The position numbers and the translations under genes are program-made. Positions 54,660-62,918 of a stretch of DNA of 64,000 nt are shown here, piece by piece. Origin of the DNA: JAZDJP01 sp043803805 (GTDB lineage: Bacteria > Planctomycetota > JAZDJP01); NCBI GenBank assembly GCA_043803805.1, contig JAZDJP010000098.1, positions 1-64,000 of the forward strand, written 5' to 3'. Under the pieces are notes generated by a model that did no database searches, was not told the origin of the DNA, and saw nothing but the letters and a program-made list of their open reading frames with translations. Position 1 is the first letter of the stretch. Each line of letters opens with the position of its first letter.

Positions 54660-56147
54660 ATGAAATACGCGTTGGCGCTGGATGTCGGCACGACATCTCT
54701 GAAAGGCGTCCTTTTTGACGCGCATGCGGGGATCGCGGCTGCCGCCCTGCAGGAATACGAATTAAGCAAACCGAAACCGGATATTGTCGAGATGGACGCC
54801 GGGATCTATTGGAGCGCGGCCCGGCGTGTCATAAGGAAAATACTGCATCAGAGTCGGATCAGTCCCCGCCGCATCATCTCCGTCGGGATCACGAGTCAGG
54901 GCGAAACCCTGCTGGTGCTGGATAAGCAAGGCCGTCCGTTGCGCAAGGCGATTGTGTGGCTGGATAATCGTTCCGGCTACGAGGCGGATGAAATCGGCCG
55001 GGCATTGGGACCGGATGCCATCTACCGGATGACCGGTCAGCAGGAAATGATCCCCACATGGACGGCCACCCGCATCCTCTGGCTACGGCGCCATGAGGCC
55101 GCTGTTTTCCGGAAGGCCCGCAAATACCTCCTCGCCGGGGATTACCTGATGTACAGGCTCACCGGCAAGTATGTCACGGACCGGGCATTGAATCCTTCCA
55201 CCCTCTACTTTGACATCCGCAAAGGCGAATGGTGGCCGGCCATGCTGGGATTTCTCGGCATTGACGCCGCGCATCTGCCGGCACTGGCGGATTCCGGTTC
55301 GGCGATCGGAACGGTCAGTCCGGAGGCCGCCGCCGTCACCGGGCTGACCGCCGACACGCTCGTGACCACGGCGCCCATTGACCAGATCGCGGGCGCGATC
55401 GGCGCCGGCAACATTGCGCCCGGGATGATCACGGAAACCACCGGGGCGGCGATGGCGTTATGCGCGTGCGTGAAGAAGCCGACCTACGATCCTGGAAGGA
55501 GAGTCGGTCTTTACTGCCATGCGCTGAGGGGGAACTATGTGTTGCTGCCCTGGGCTCCCGTCGCCGGAATGGCATTGCGGTGGTTTCGGGACGAATTGGG
55601 CGGAGGCCTTGATTACCATGCGCTCTGTCAGGCGGCGGGCCGCGTGCCGCCCGGCGCGGACGGGTTGATGATATTCCCCCATTTATGCGGCGCCGGTTGT
55701 CCGGATGTGAATCCCCGGGCCAAGGGCGTGTTCTGGGGCATCGCTCTCGGGCATACCCGGGCTCATTTTACGCGGGCCATTCTCGAAGCGACGGCCTTCA
55801 TGCTGAAGGGCAACCTGGAATTGCTGAACAATCTCGGTTTTGACGCGGCGGAAATCAGATCGCTCGGCGGGGCCGCCCGCAGTGATCTGTGGCTTCAGAT
55901 CAAGGCGGATGTCTGCGGGAAAAGGATGCTGGCCATGGAATGCGCCGAAACGACCTGCCTCGGCGCCGCCATGTTATCGTTTGTGGGGAATGGGACCTAT
56001 CGCAATCTGGCGGAAGCGGCTGCCCGGATGGTGAGGGTCCGGCGAACGATCAGGCCGAATCCGCGCTCCGCCAGGGCCTATGCCGGGATTTACGATCGGT
56101 ATTGCCGGTGTTATGATCGGATGAAGGGATTGTTCCCGTTGAGATGA
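54660..56147 (+). CDS. FGGY-family carbohydrate kinase (xylulokinase-like)
   Basis: 495 aa. The FGGY/ASKHA fold is shown by LDVGTTSLKGVLFD, GITSQGETLLVLDKQGRPL, WLDNRSGYEADE, TTGAAMALCA and SLGGAARSDLWLQIKADVCG with a cysteine-containing ending. It phosphorylates a sugar or polyol with ATP; xylulose, rhamnulose or fuculose are candidates, and the position next to an L-fucose/arabinose isomerase-like gene favours the ketose product of that isomerase. Shine-Dalgarno GGAT 6 nt upstream. Third gene of the block. Confidence 0.88.
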   Translation: MKYALALDVGTTSLKGVLFDAHAGIAAAALQEYELSKPKPDIVEMDAGIYWSAARRVIRKILHQSRISPRRIISVGITSQGETLLVLDKQGRPLRKAIVWLDNRSGYEADEIGRALGPDAIYRMTGQQEMIPTWTATRILWLRRHEAAVFRKARKYLLAGDYLMYRLTGKYVTDRALNPSTLYFDIRKGEWWPAMLGFLGIDAAHLPALADSGSAIGTVSPEAAAVTGLTADTLVTTAPIDQIAGAIGAGNIAPGMITETTGAAMALCACVKKPTYDPGRRVGLYCHALRGNYVLLPWAPVAGMALRWFRDELGGGLDYHALCQAAGRVPPGADGLMIFPHLCGAGCPDVNPRAKGVFWGIALGHTRAHFTRAILEATAFMLKGNLELLNNLGFDAAEIRSLGGAARSDLWLQIKADVCGKRMLAMECAETTCLGAAMLSFVGNGTYRNLAEAAARMVRVRRTIRPNPRSARAYAGIYDRYCRCYDRMKGLFPLR

Positions 56148-56156
56148 GGACACACC

Positions 56157-57512
56157 ATGCGAAAAATCAGAGCTGGATTCGTCGGTTTTGGAGAGGTCAA
56201 TACACCCCGCGCCATGATTGAACGGCTGTGCCGTGAGGCCCGCCGCCAGGCGGAATCGGAAGAGATCGACATCGTCTGGACGGAGCCGGTCAGCGATGAC
56301 CCGCAGGGGAAGGATGTGGCGCGCGCGATCGCCGATTTGTCCGGCCAGGAATTCGATCTGCTGATCGCGTGCGTGGCCGGCTGGATTCCCTCCCATGCCG
56401 TGATCGGTGTTCTGGACCATTTCCGGCACAAGCCGATTCTGCTTTGGGGCCTCACCGGCTGGATGGAAGGGGACCGATTGGTGACAACGGCCCCGCAGGC
56501 CGGCACGACGGCACTGCGCAAACCCATGGAAGACATGGGCTACACGTTCAAGTATGTCCCCACTTTCCGGGATATGGCGCCCGCCCTCCGGGAGGTTGCC
56601 GATTTCGCGAAGGCGGCCCGCGCCGCCGCGCTGCTGCGCGGAGCCCGCATCGGCAACATGGGGTATCGCGATATGAATCTCTATGCGACCCTCCATGAGG
56701 GCGTTTCGCTAAGGGCGCAGATCGGACCGGAAGTGGAAGGCTTCGAAATGCTGGAGGTCTCGCAAATCATGGGGACGCTCGATCCGGGCGAGATCGACCG
56801 GATGATAAAGAAAATCAGGCAGCGCTGGACCTTCGTGAAACCGCCGATGGATGAGACGTTGCGGAATACGGTGAAACTGTACCTGGCCATCAAGAGGAAA
56901 ATCGCCGAGCGCGGATATCAGGCCGTATCGCTGATGGATGTGGATGGCGTCAAGAAACTGTTCCGGTTCGCTCCGGCAGGCGCCTTCATGCTGATCCACG
57001 AGGAGGATGACATCTGCACCATTCCGGAAAACGACACGTTGGGCTCCGTCACCCAGTTGATGGTTCGCTATGTCACCGGACAAGTCGCCGCCTACCTGGA
57101 GTTCTATGAATTCCTGAACAGGGGCGTGCTGATGGGTGTACCGGATTATGTGCCCTCCCGGATCGTCGAAGGCGCCGTAACGGTAATGCCGACCGCGTTC
57201 GGCAGTTTTGGCGAGGGACTGCTAAATGTCTCCCGGCTGAAGACCGGCCGGGCAACGATTGCCCGGCTCACCTGTACCGGCAATCGGTACGGCATGCATA
57301 TCGCCACGGGCGAGGCCGTCGCTCCGCGCAAATGGGAGGAGGCCGGCTGGAAGCCCCCGGCCCCGCAATTGCCCAGCCTGGAAATAGTCCTTGATGATCC
57401 GGTTCAGGACTTTGCGCGGAAAGTGCTCGGACAACATTACATCCTGTCGTACGGCGATAACCGCGCCGCCTTGATGGACCTTTGCAGGATCTTGAAAATC
57501 GAGGTGATGTAG
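56157..57512 (+). CDS. L-fucose/L-arabinose isomerase-family protein
   Basis: 451 aa. An N-terminal FucI-like domain (MRKIRAGFVGFGEVNTPRAM, LLIACVAGWIPSHAVIGVLD, LLWGLTGWMEGDRL) and a C-terminal beta-rich domain (EGAVTVMPTAFGSFGEGLLN, CTGNRYGMHIATGEAV) fit the fucose/arabinose isomerase superfamily. It should convert an aldose to the ketose phosphorylated by the kinase just upstream, the two genes being 9 nt apart. GAGG lies 7 nt before ATG 56157. The exact sugar is not determinable. Confidence 0.8.
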   Translation: MRKIRAGFVGFGEVNTPRAMIERLCREARRQAESEEIDIVWTEPVSDDPQGKDVARAIADLSGQEFDLLIACVAGWIPSHAVIGVLDHFRHKPILLWGLTGWMEGDRLVTTAPQAGTTALRKPMEDMGYTFKYVPTFRDMAPALREVADFAKAARAAALLRGARIGNMGYRDMNLYATLHEGVSLRAQIGPEVEGFEMLEVSQIMGTLDPGEIDRMIKKIRQRWTFVKPPMDETLRNTVKLYLAIKRKIAERGYQAVSLMDVDGVKKLFRFAPAGAFMLIHEEDDICTIPENDTLGSVTQLMVRYVTGQVAAYLEFYEFLNRGVLMGVPDYVPSRIVEGAVTVMPTAFGSFGEGLLNVSRLKTGRATIARLTCTGNRYGMHIATGEAVAPRKWEEAGWKPPAPQLPSLEIVLDDPVQDFARKVLGQHYILSYGDNRAALMDLCRILKIEVM

Positions 57513-57551
57513 GGCCATGATCCGGCCGGCCCGCGGGGAGAGAGGTATCGC

Positions 57552-58976
57552 ATGAAAATCAACGGCTTCATGATCGATTGTTCGCGTCTGTTGGAACCCA
57601 AAGACTACTACTACCGTCTTTTGGAATTCATGGCCCGCTGGAAGATGAACACCCTGCTCCTCCATTTTTCGGACGACGAGGGGCTTGCTCTTAAACTGAA
57701 AGGGTTCGAGAGCATGGCTCTTCCCGAAGCGCTCTCCGAAAGCGACATCCGGAAACTGGTCGCCTTTGCCCGCGCCCGCGGCATTGACGTCATCCCGGAA
57801 TTGGAATCCTTCGGCCATGCCGGATACATCATCAGCCAGAAGCGCTACCGGCACCTCGACGTGTCCGGCAACTCGGTCGATCCTCTCCACAAGGACACAC
57901 TCATGCTCATGCGGCGGCTCATCCAGACCGTGGCGCGTGTATTTCCTTCCAGATACATCCATCTCGGTTGCGATGAGGTGGATATCGGCGAATACTGCCG
58001 GCAACGCAATCTGTCCGTGGAGAAAACGTGGTCGGACTACGTGAATCAGATCATCGGCATCGCGCACGAAGCCGGAAAAATCCCCATGATCTGGACGGAC
58101 ACCATCCTGAAGCATGAGGAGATCGCGCGCCAACTGCGAAAAGACGTCGTACTCGTCTACTGGTGGTACTATGAACACCGCAAGGACGACGCCCGGTATT
58201 ACGAACACCGCAAGTATAACGCCCTCCCCCGGCTGAAGGCGCGCGGATTCCGGGATTTCATCGTGGCGCCTTCGATTGCGTGGAACCGGGGCGGCCTGTT
58301 CCTTCCGACCCGCCTGACCCTCGGGAACACCGACCGGATGCTGGTCATCGGCCGGAAGCACAAGGCCACCGGGCTTATCAACACGGCCTGGTCCCCCTAC
58401 CGCTATCTGCAGAACGCCCTGTACTACGGCATCGCCTACAGCGCCTTCGCCGTCCGAAAAGGCGCCCCTCCGGACAGGAGGCAATTTAACGCGACGTTCG
58501 CCCGCAAGACATTCGGCACGGCGCTCACTCCCGCGCTGGAAACATTTCTATCGGCATGGCCGGCGCTGGCCATCAACGGGAAAACGATCGCCCCCCGGCT
58601 CACCGAATCCCCCATCGCGTTTTCCGCGAATGAACTCCGGCATTTGCGGATTGTGCGCCGGATGGGAAAGCGCGTTCTGCGCGCCGCCCGGGACTACACG
58701 CCGCGCGCCAACCGGGAAATCTGGCACGGTATGGTTCTGGCGGCGCAGTGCGCGTGGCTTTGCGCCGAAAATCTCTTCCTGCGGCTTGCCGACAACCCGT
58801 CCGCCGAACGAAAAGCCGAATACCGCCGCCTGCTTTCCGACACCCTGCGGGCCATGAACGCGGAATGGGACCGCACGCGATATCCCGATGATCCGCAAAA
58901 GACAAAACCCTTTTCCCAGGGTGACCGCTCGCAGTACGCGATGCTTTTACTTCACGATCTTCCGCGCGTGACTTGA
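57552..58976 (+). CDS. GH20-like glycoside hydrolase
   Basis: 474 aa. A TIM-barrel of GH20 type: GFMIDCSRL at the start, WKMNTLLLHFSDDEGL, IDVIPELESFGHAGYI and IHLGCDEVDIGEYC, where the Asp-Glu pair is the catalytic pair of GH20 hexosaminidases. There is no N-terminal zincin-like domain and no signal peptide, so it may act on imported oligosaccharides. GAGAGG lies 6 nt before ATG 57552. Last gene of the carbohydrate block; the mlaD gene follows after 106 nt. Confidence 0.8.
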   Translation: MKINGFMIDCSRLLEPKDYYYRLLEFMARWKMNTLLLHFSDDEGLALKLKGFESMALPEALSESDIRKLVAFARARGIDVIPELESFGHAGYIISQKRYRHLDVSGNSVDPLHKDTLMLMRRLIQTVARVFPSRYIHLGCDEVDIGEYCRQRNLSVEKTWSDYVNQIIGIAHEAGKIPMIWTDTILKHEEIARQLRKDVVLVYWWYYEHRKDDARYYEHRKYNALPRLKARGFRDFIVAPSIAWNRGGLFLPTRLTLGNTDRMLVIGRKHKATGLINTAWSPYRYLQNALYYGIAYSAFAVRKGAPPDRRQFNATFARKTFGTALTPALETFLSAWPALAINGKTIAPRLTESPIAFSANELRHLRIVRRMGKRVLRAARDYTPRANREIWHGMVLAAQCAWLCAENLFLRLADNPSAERKAEYRRLLSDTLRAMNAEWDRTRYPDDPQKTKPFSQGDRSQYAMLLLHDLPRVT

Positions 58977-59082
58977 GAAGATCCCATGAACGATCTCTCC
59001 GTCATTCAAAATGAAATCGGAAAATGGATGAAATGAGGCGCTCCAGGGGATAAAATCCCGCCTTCATTATCAGGGTCATTCC

Positions 59083-60357
59083 ATGTCCGAAAGAAAGCCT
59101 CTGTCCCGGGAGACCCAGGTCGGCTTCCTGTTCGCGCTGGCACTGGTGCTGCTCCTCATTTCCACGGTCATCGTGGGCAATCTCAACATTTTCCGCCGGG
59201 GTGTGGCCTACGATGCGATCTTTTCGTCGGTGGCGGGCCTGAAACCCAACCACGACGTGTTCTACGAAGGGGTGCGCGCGGGAAGCGTGGAATCCATCAC
59301 CCTCGAAGGGGACATGATCCGGGCGCGCCTGCGGCTCACCATGACCCCCGGCATCCGCTCGGACAGCCGGATCACCATCAAGGACTCCACGGCCCTCGGC
59401 GGCAAGCACGTCGAGATCACCCGCGGCACCCCCGCCGGGAAAATCCTTCCGCCGGGCTCCACCCTCCGCGGGGTGGATCCCGAAAACGTCCTCGACAGCG
59501 TCACGCGCGTCGCGGGCCAGGCGGGAAAGATGCTCGAGGAGAACCGCGACAACATCCGGGAGACCATGTCCTCCGTGCGGGGCATCACCGAAAAGATCAA
59601 CACGGCCAAGGGCACCGTCGGCAAACTCATCAGCGAGAAGGAGATCTACGACGACCTCCGCGCGACCATCGCGGACGCCAAGGCCATCGCGGCGTCCATG
59701 AAGACCATCGCCCAGAAGATCGAGCGCGGGGAGGGAACCATCGGGAAGGTCGTCCAGGACGACACGCTCTACAAGAAGACCAACGAGGCCATGACGTCCC
59801 TCCGGGATTACGCCGACAAGGTGAACCGCATGCAGATGTTCCTGGGTCTGGGCTCGACAGCGTACGACGAGGAGAAAATGACGATCTCCCGGGTGTACGT
59901 CCGGATCGAGCCCGACGCGAAAAAGTACTACCTCCTCGGCGTGAGCGTTTTCGACCTCCGCGAAACATCGCCCCTCCCCCACAATATGGACAAGAGCCAC
60001 ATCCAGGTGGGGGCGGACCTGCAGCTCGCCTACAAATTCAGCAAGAACCGGCTGACGCTCCGCGGGGGGCTCATCGAGGGGAAGATCGGCGGCGGCGCGG
60101 ACGTGGACCTCCTCAAGGGAAAATTGAAATTCACCCTTGAGGGCCGGGACACCTACAACGACACCGACCTCCGCGAGAATATCGACTCCATGCTCCTCAG
60201 GACGAAGGTCACGACGAGTTTTTTCAAGGGGCATCTCCAGGTATCCGCGGGAATCAACAACATCCTCGAAAAATCCTCCTTCATGGTGGGCCTGACGTTC
60301 CAGTTCCGCGACAACGACCTCAAGTACGTCGTCGGCGCCATCGGATCCGGAATGTGA
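59083..60357 (+). CDS. mlaD: MlaD/MCE-family lipid transport protein
   Basis: 424 aa. An N-terminal membrane segment (GFLFALALVLLLISTVIVGN) anchors an MCE domain (about 40-130, VFYEGVRAGSVESITLEGD, then KDSTALGGKHVEITRG), followed by a helical region and a C-terminal beta-barrel-like tail (GLTFQFRDNDLKYVVG). MlaD holds lipid in the periplasm for the MlaE/F transporter. Its expected neighbours mlaE and mlaF are 8.6 kb upstream, with the carbohydrate block between. Longer than typical MlaD; the C-terminal extension is unusual. No clear Shine-Dalgarno. Confidence 0.88.
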   Translation: MSERKPLSRETQVGFLFALALVLLLISTVIVGNLNIFRRGVAYDAIFSSVAGLKPNHDVFYEGVRAGSVESITLEGDMIRARLRLTMTPGIRSDSRITIKDSTALGGKHVEITRGTPAGKILPPGSTLRGVDPENVLDSVTRVAGQAGKMLEENRDNIRETMSSVRGITEKINTAKGTVGKLISEKEIYDDLRATIADAKAIAASMKTIAQKIERGEGTIGKVVQDDTLYKKTNEAMTSLRDYADKVNRMQMFLGLGSTAYDEEKMTISRVYVRIEPDAKKYYLLGVSVFDLRETSPLPHNMDKSHIQVGADLQLAYKFSKNRLTLRGGLIEGKIGGGADVDLLKGKLKFTLEGRDTYNDTDLRENIDSMLLRTKVTTSFFKGHLQVSAGINNILEKSSFMVGLTFQFRDNDLKYVVGAIGSGM

Positions 60358-60366
60358 AGTACGTTC

Positions 60367-60702
60367 ATGCGCGCCATCAATAACACCCGCCATGCCAACG
60401 TGGCCGAATGTGTGGACGTGGCCGACACGGGCTTCCGGCGGATGAAGGGGCTTCTGGGGCGAAAGGAACTGCCCCGGGGCCATGGGCTTCTCATCACCCC
60501 CTGCGGCTCCATCCACACCGCCTTCATGCGTTTTCCCATCGACGTTATTTTTCTCGACCGGGACGGAACGGTTCTTAAAATCCGGGAGCGCCTGCCGCCG
60601 TGGCGGTTCGCCGCGTGCCCCGGGGCCCGCGCGACGCTCGAACTTGCCGGCGGAACTCTCGCCGATGCCGCCCGGGTGGGAGAAACGATTTCAATCCGAT
60701 GA
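60367..60702 (+). CDS. DUF192-family protein
   Basis: 111 aa. VADTGFRRMKGLLGRKELPR and GLLITPCGSIHTAFMRFPID match DUF192, a small beta-rich family of unknown function, sometimes exported; no signal peptide is seen in this copy. It starts 9 nt after mlaD and overlaps the next membrane protein gene (ATGA at 60699-60702), so it belongs to the mlaD transcript. Nothing supports a more specific role. Confidence 0.85.
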   Translation: MRAINNTRHANVAECVDVADTGFRRMKGLLGRKELPRGHGLLITPCGSIHTAFMRFPIDVIFLDRDGTVLKIRERLPPWRFAACPGARATLELAGGTLADAARVGETISIR

Positions 60703-61139
60703 AACCAATCGAATTCCAGCCCGGAACCGCCATCCTCCTTTGCGCCATGACGGCCCTCGTCGGCGCCGGCGCCATCGCCGTCGGGATCGGCGACCGGGAT
60801 CACGCGCTCTGGCAAAAGGGGCTTCTCGTCCTGCTGGGGATCGGCATTGTCGGCCACGCCGTCTACCGCACAATCCCCCCCGCCCGGAAAATCGTCCTGG
60901 CGGTGGCCGGCGTCTTCCTCATCGTCATCGGCCTGGCGTGCGCCATCCCCGGCGTGCCCGGCCCCGGCGCCCTCTTCATCCTCTGGGGCCTGTCCCTTCT
61001 TGGATTTCAGGGCCTTTTTTTCGTGGTGGTGGCGTGGGTATTCACGACGATCGGCCTCGGCGGCATCGGAGCGTTCATCATCCGATGGCTGAAAAAGATC
61101 ACCCCGCCTGAAAACGGGACGCCCCAGGAACCGTCATGA
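60699..61139 (+). CDS. Small membrane protein (PGPGW-like)
   Basis: 146 aa from ATG 60699, overlapping the DUF192 stop. Several hydrophobic segments (AILLCAMTALVGAGAIAVGI, LLVLLGIGIVGHAV, KIVLAVAGVFLIVIGLACAI, FFVVVAWVFTTIGLGGIGA). The stretch IPGVPGPGALFILWGLSLL resembles the PGPGW putative membrane-protein family (usually PGPGW; here PGPGA). Function unknown. Cotranscribed with mlaD and DUF192, which hints at an envelope role without proving it. Confidence 0.65.
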   Translation: MKPIEFQPGTAILLCAMTALVGAGAIAVGIGDRDHALWQKGLLVLLGIGIVGHAVYRTIPPARKIVLAVAGVFLIVIGLACAIPGVPGPGALFILWGLSLLGFQGLFFVVVAWVFTTIGLGGIGAFIIRWLKKITPPENGTPQEPS

Positions 61140-61256
61140 GGCCGAAAGCGTATCTCGTCACTCGTGAAGCGTCGCTCGCCGAAAAACCGGGAAGAACATC
61201 ACGAGGTCATGACGCGAATCACGGAAGACGTTCACCGATGACACCCCGCATTCCCC

Positions 61257-61285
61257 TTGATTCCCCGCCCCGCGCCCGATAACGT
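61257..61285 (+). promoter_or_regulatory. Promoter of the Memo-AMMECR1 gene
   Basis: TTGATT (61257-61262), 17-nt spacer, TAACGT (61280-61285), ending 9 nt before ATG 61295. The rest of the gap 61140-61256 has no recognisable feature. Confidence 0.5.
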
Positions 61286-61294
61286 TATTGACCG

Positions 61295-62854
61295 ATGAAC
61301 CGCCGACAGCGATACGTCCCCGTCCTTCTCGCGTCGGTCCTCGCCGCCGCGGGCGCCTGCGGCCGCCCACCCGTCACGGAGGAAACTCCCATGACCGCCC
61401 CCACAGGCATCACCCGCCGGGCCGCCGTCGCGGGGCTCTTTTATCCCGCCGACAAGGCCGCCCTGAAAAAGGAGATCCGCGGCCATCTCGACCAGGCGAA
61501 GCCCCCCGCTGTGGAGAACCTCCGGGCCCTCGTCGTCCCCCACGCCGGGATCCGTTACTCCGGCCCGACGGCCGGATTCGCCTACACCCTCCTTCGGGAC
61601 GGGCCCGTCCGGGAAGTCGTCATCCTCGCCCCCAGCCACTACGCCCTTTTCGAAGGCGGAGCGCTTCCCGACGCAACCGCCTTCGAGACGCCGCTCGGCG
61701 CCGTGAAGGTCTCGGCGAAGGCCCGGACGCTGGCCGACCGCGCGCCCTTCCGCCGGAATCCCCCGGCCCGGATCCACCGGCCGGACTGGTGGCGACAATC
61801 CCCGCTCGCCGGCGATCCTCCGAAGACGGACACCCCCCACACCTGGGAACACTCGCTGGAAGTCCAGATCCCCTTCCTCCAGACCGCGCTCCGGGACTTC
61901 TCCCTCGTCCCGGTCATCCTCGGGGACACGGACGCGGCAAAGGCGGCGGATGCGCTTCTGGCGGAATTCCCGGAGGACGGGAACGTCGTCTTCATCGCCA
62001 GCTCCGATTTGAGCCACTACCATTCCGCCGGCGAGGCGAAGGCCATTGACACATCCACCATCAACGCCGTCCTCGCCCTCGATGAGGCCGCCGTGCGCAA
62101 GACAGAGGCCTGCGGGGCCGTGCCCGTCGCGATCGTCGTCGCCATGGCCCGACGGTGCGGCTGGAAGGCAACGCTTCTGGATTACCGCACCAGCGGCGAT
62201 GTCTCCGGCGACGATTCGGGGGTCGTCGGCTACGCCGCGATCGCCTTCACCGGCCCCGCCCGCGGCGGCGCCGGATCGCTGGGGGCCGCGGAACGCGATT
62301 TCCTCCTGCGTCTGGCGCGGAACACCATCGCCGCCGGCGTCCGGGGAAAGGAATCTCCCGTCCGGGAATCCGACGTCCCGGCCGCCCTGCGCGAGAAAAA
62401 AGGCTGTTTCGTCACCCTCAACGAAGACGGCGATCTCCGCGGATGCATCGGCCACATCACCCCCGTCATGCCGCTCTGGCGCGCCGTGCAGGATAACGCC
62501 GCAAGCGCCGCGTTCCGCGACCCGCGATTTTCCCCGGTCGGGGAAGCCGATGTGGCGCGCCTCCACATTGAAATCAGCGTCCTCACCGTGCCCAAGCCCC
62601 TGGCGTTTTCATCCCCGGAGGAACTCCTGGCGAAACTCCGCCCGAACGTGGACGGCGTGATTCTCGCGATGGCGGGCCGCCAGGCGACGTTCCTCCCCCA
62701 GGTGTGGGAGCAGCTTGCGGGAAAGACGGAATTCCTCGGCCACCTCTGCCGGAAGGCGGGGCTGGCCGCGGACGCCTGGCGGGAAAAGGGGATGTCCGTC
62801 TCCACCTACCAGGTCGAGGCCTTCGAAGAACCCCGGCATGACGGGGACCGCTGA
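61295..62854 (+). CDS. AmmeMemoRadiSam system B-A fusion (Memo plus AMMECR1)
   Basis: 519 aa. A Memo-like domain (about 40-310, LFYPADKAALKKEIRGHLD, VVPHAGIRYSGPTAGFA, SSDLSHYHS) is fused to an AMMECR1 domain (about 330-510, GCFVTLNEDGDLRGCIGHIT, EISVLTVPKPL, FLPQVWEQ). In the AmmeMemoRadiSam system these occur with a radical SAM protein, which is absent here. Two starts are possible: ATG 61295 gives a lipoprotein-like signal (VLLASVLAAAGAC) and is nearly leaderless, whereas ATG 61391 has GGAGG 8 nt upstream and would give a cytosolic protein without it. Confidence 0.85.
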   Translation: MNRRQRYVPVLLASVLAAAGACGRPPVTEETPMTAPTGITRRAAVAGLFYPADKAALKKEIRGHLDQAKPPAVENLRALVVPHAGIRYSGPTAGFAYTLLRDGPVREVVILAPSHYALFEGGALPDATAFETPLGAVKVSAKARTLADRAPFRRNPPARIHRPDWWRQSPLAGDPPKTDTPHTWEHSLEVQIPFLQTALRDFSLVPVILGDTDAAKAADALLAEFPEDGNVVFIASSDLSHYHSAGEAKAIDTSTINAVLALDEAAVRKTEACGAVPVAIVVAMARRCGWKATLLDYRTSGDVSGDDSGVVGYAAIAFTGPARGGAGSLGAAERDFLLRLARNTIAAGVRGKESPVRESDVPAALREKKGCFVTLNEDGDLRGCIGHITPVMPLWRAVQDNAASAAFRDPRFSPVGEADVARLHIEISVLTVPKPLAFSSPEELLAKLRPNVDGVILAMAGRQATFLPQVWEQLAGKTEFLGHLCRKAGLAADAWREKGMSVSTYQVEAFEEPRHDGDR

Positions 62855-62918
62855 TCCCGGCGCCCCGGCGCGGGAGGAAAGGAACGGGATTTCCCAACGC
62901 CTCGAGTCAGGCGCGCTG

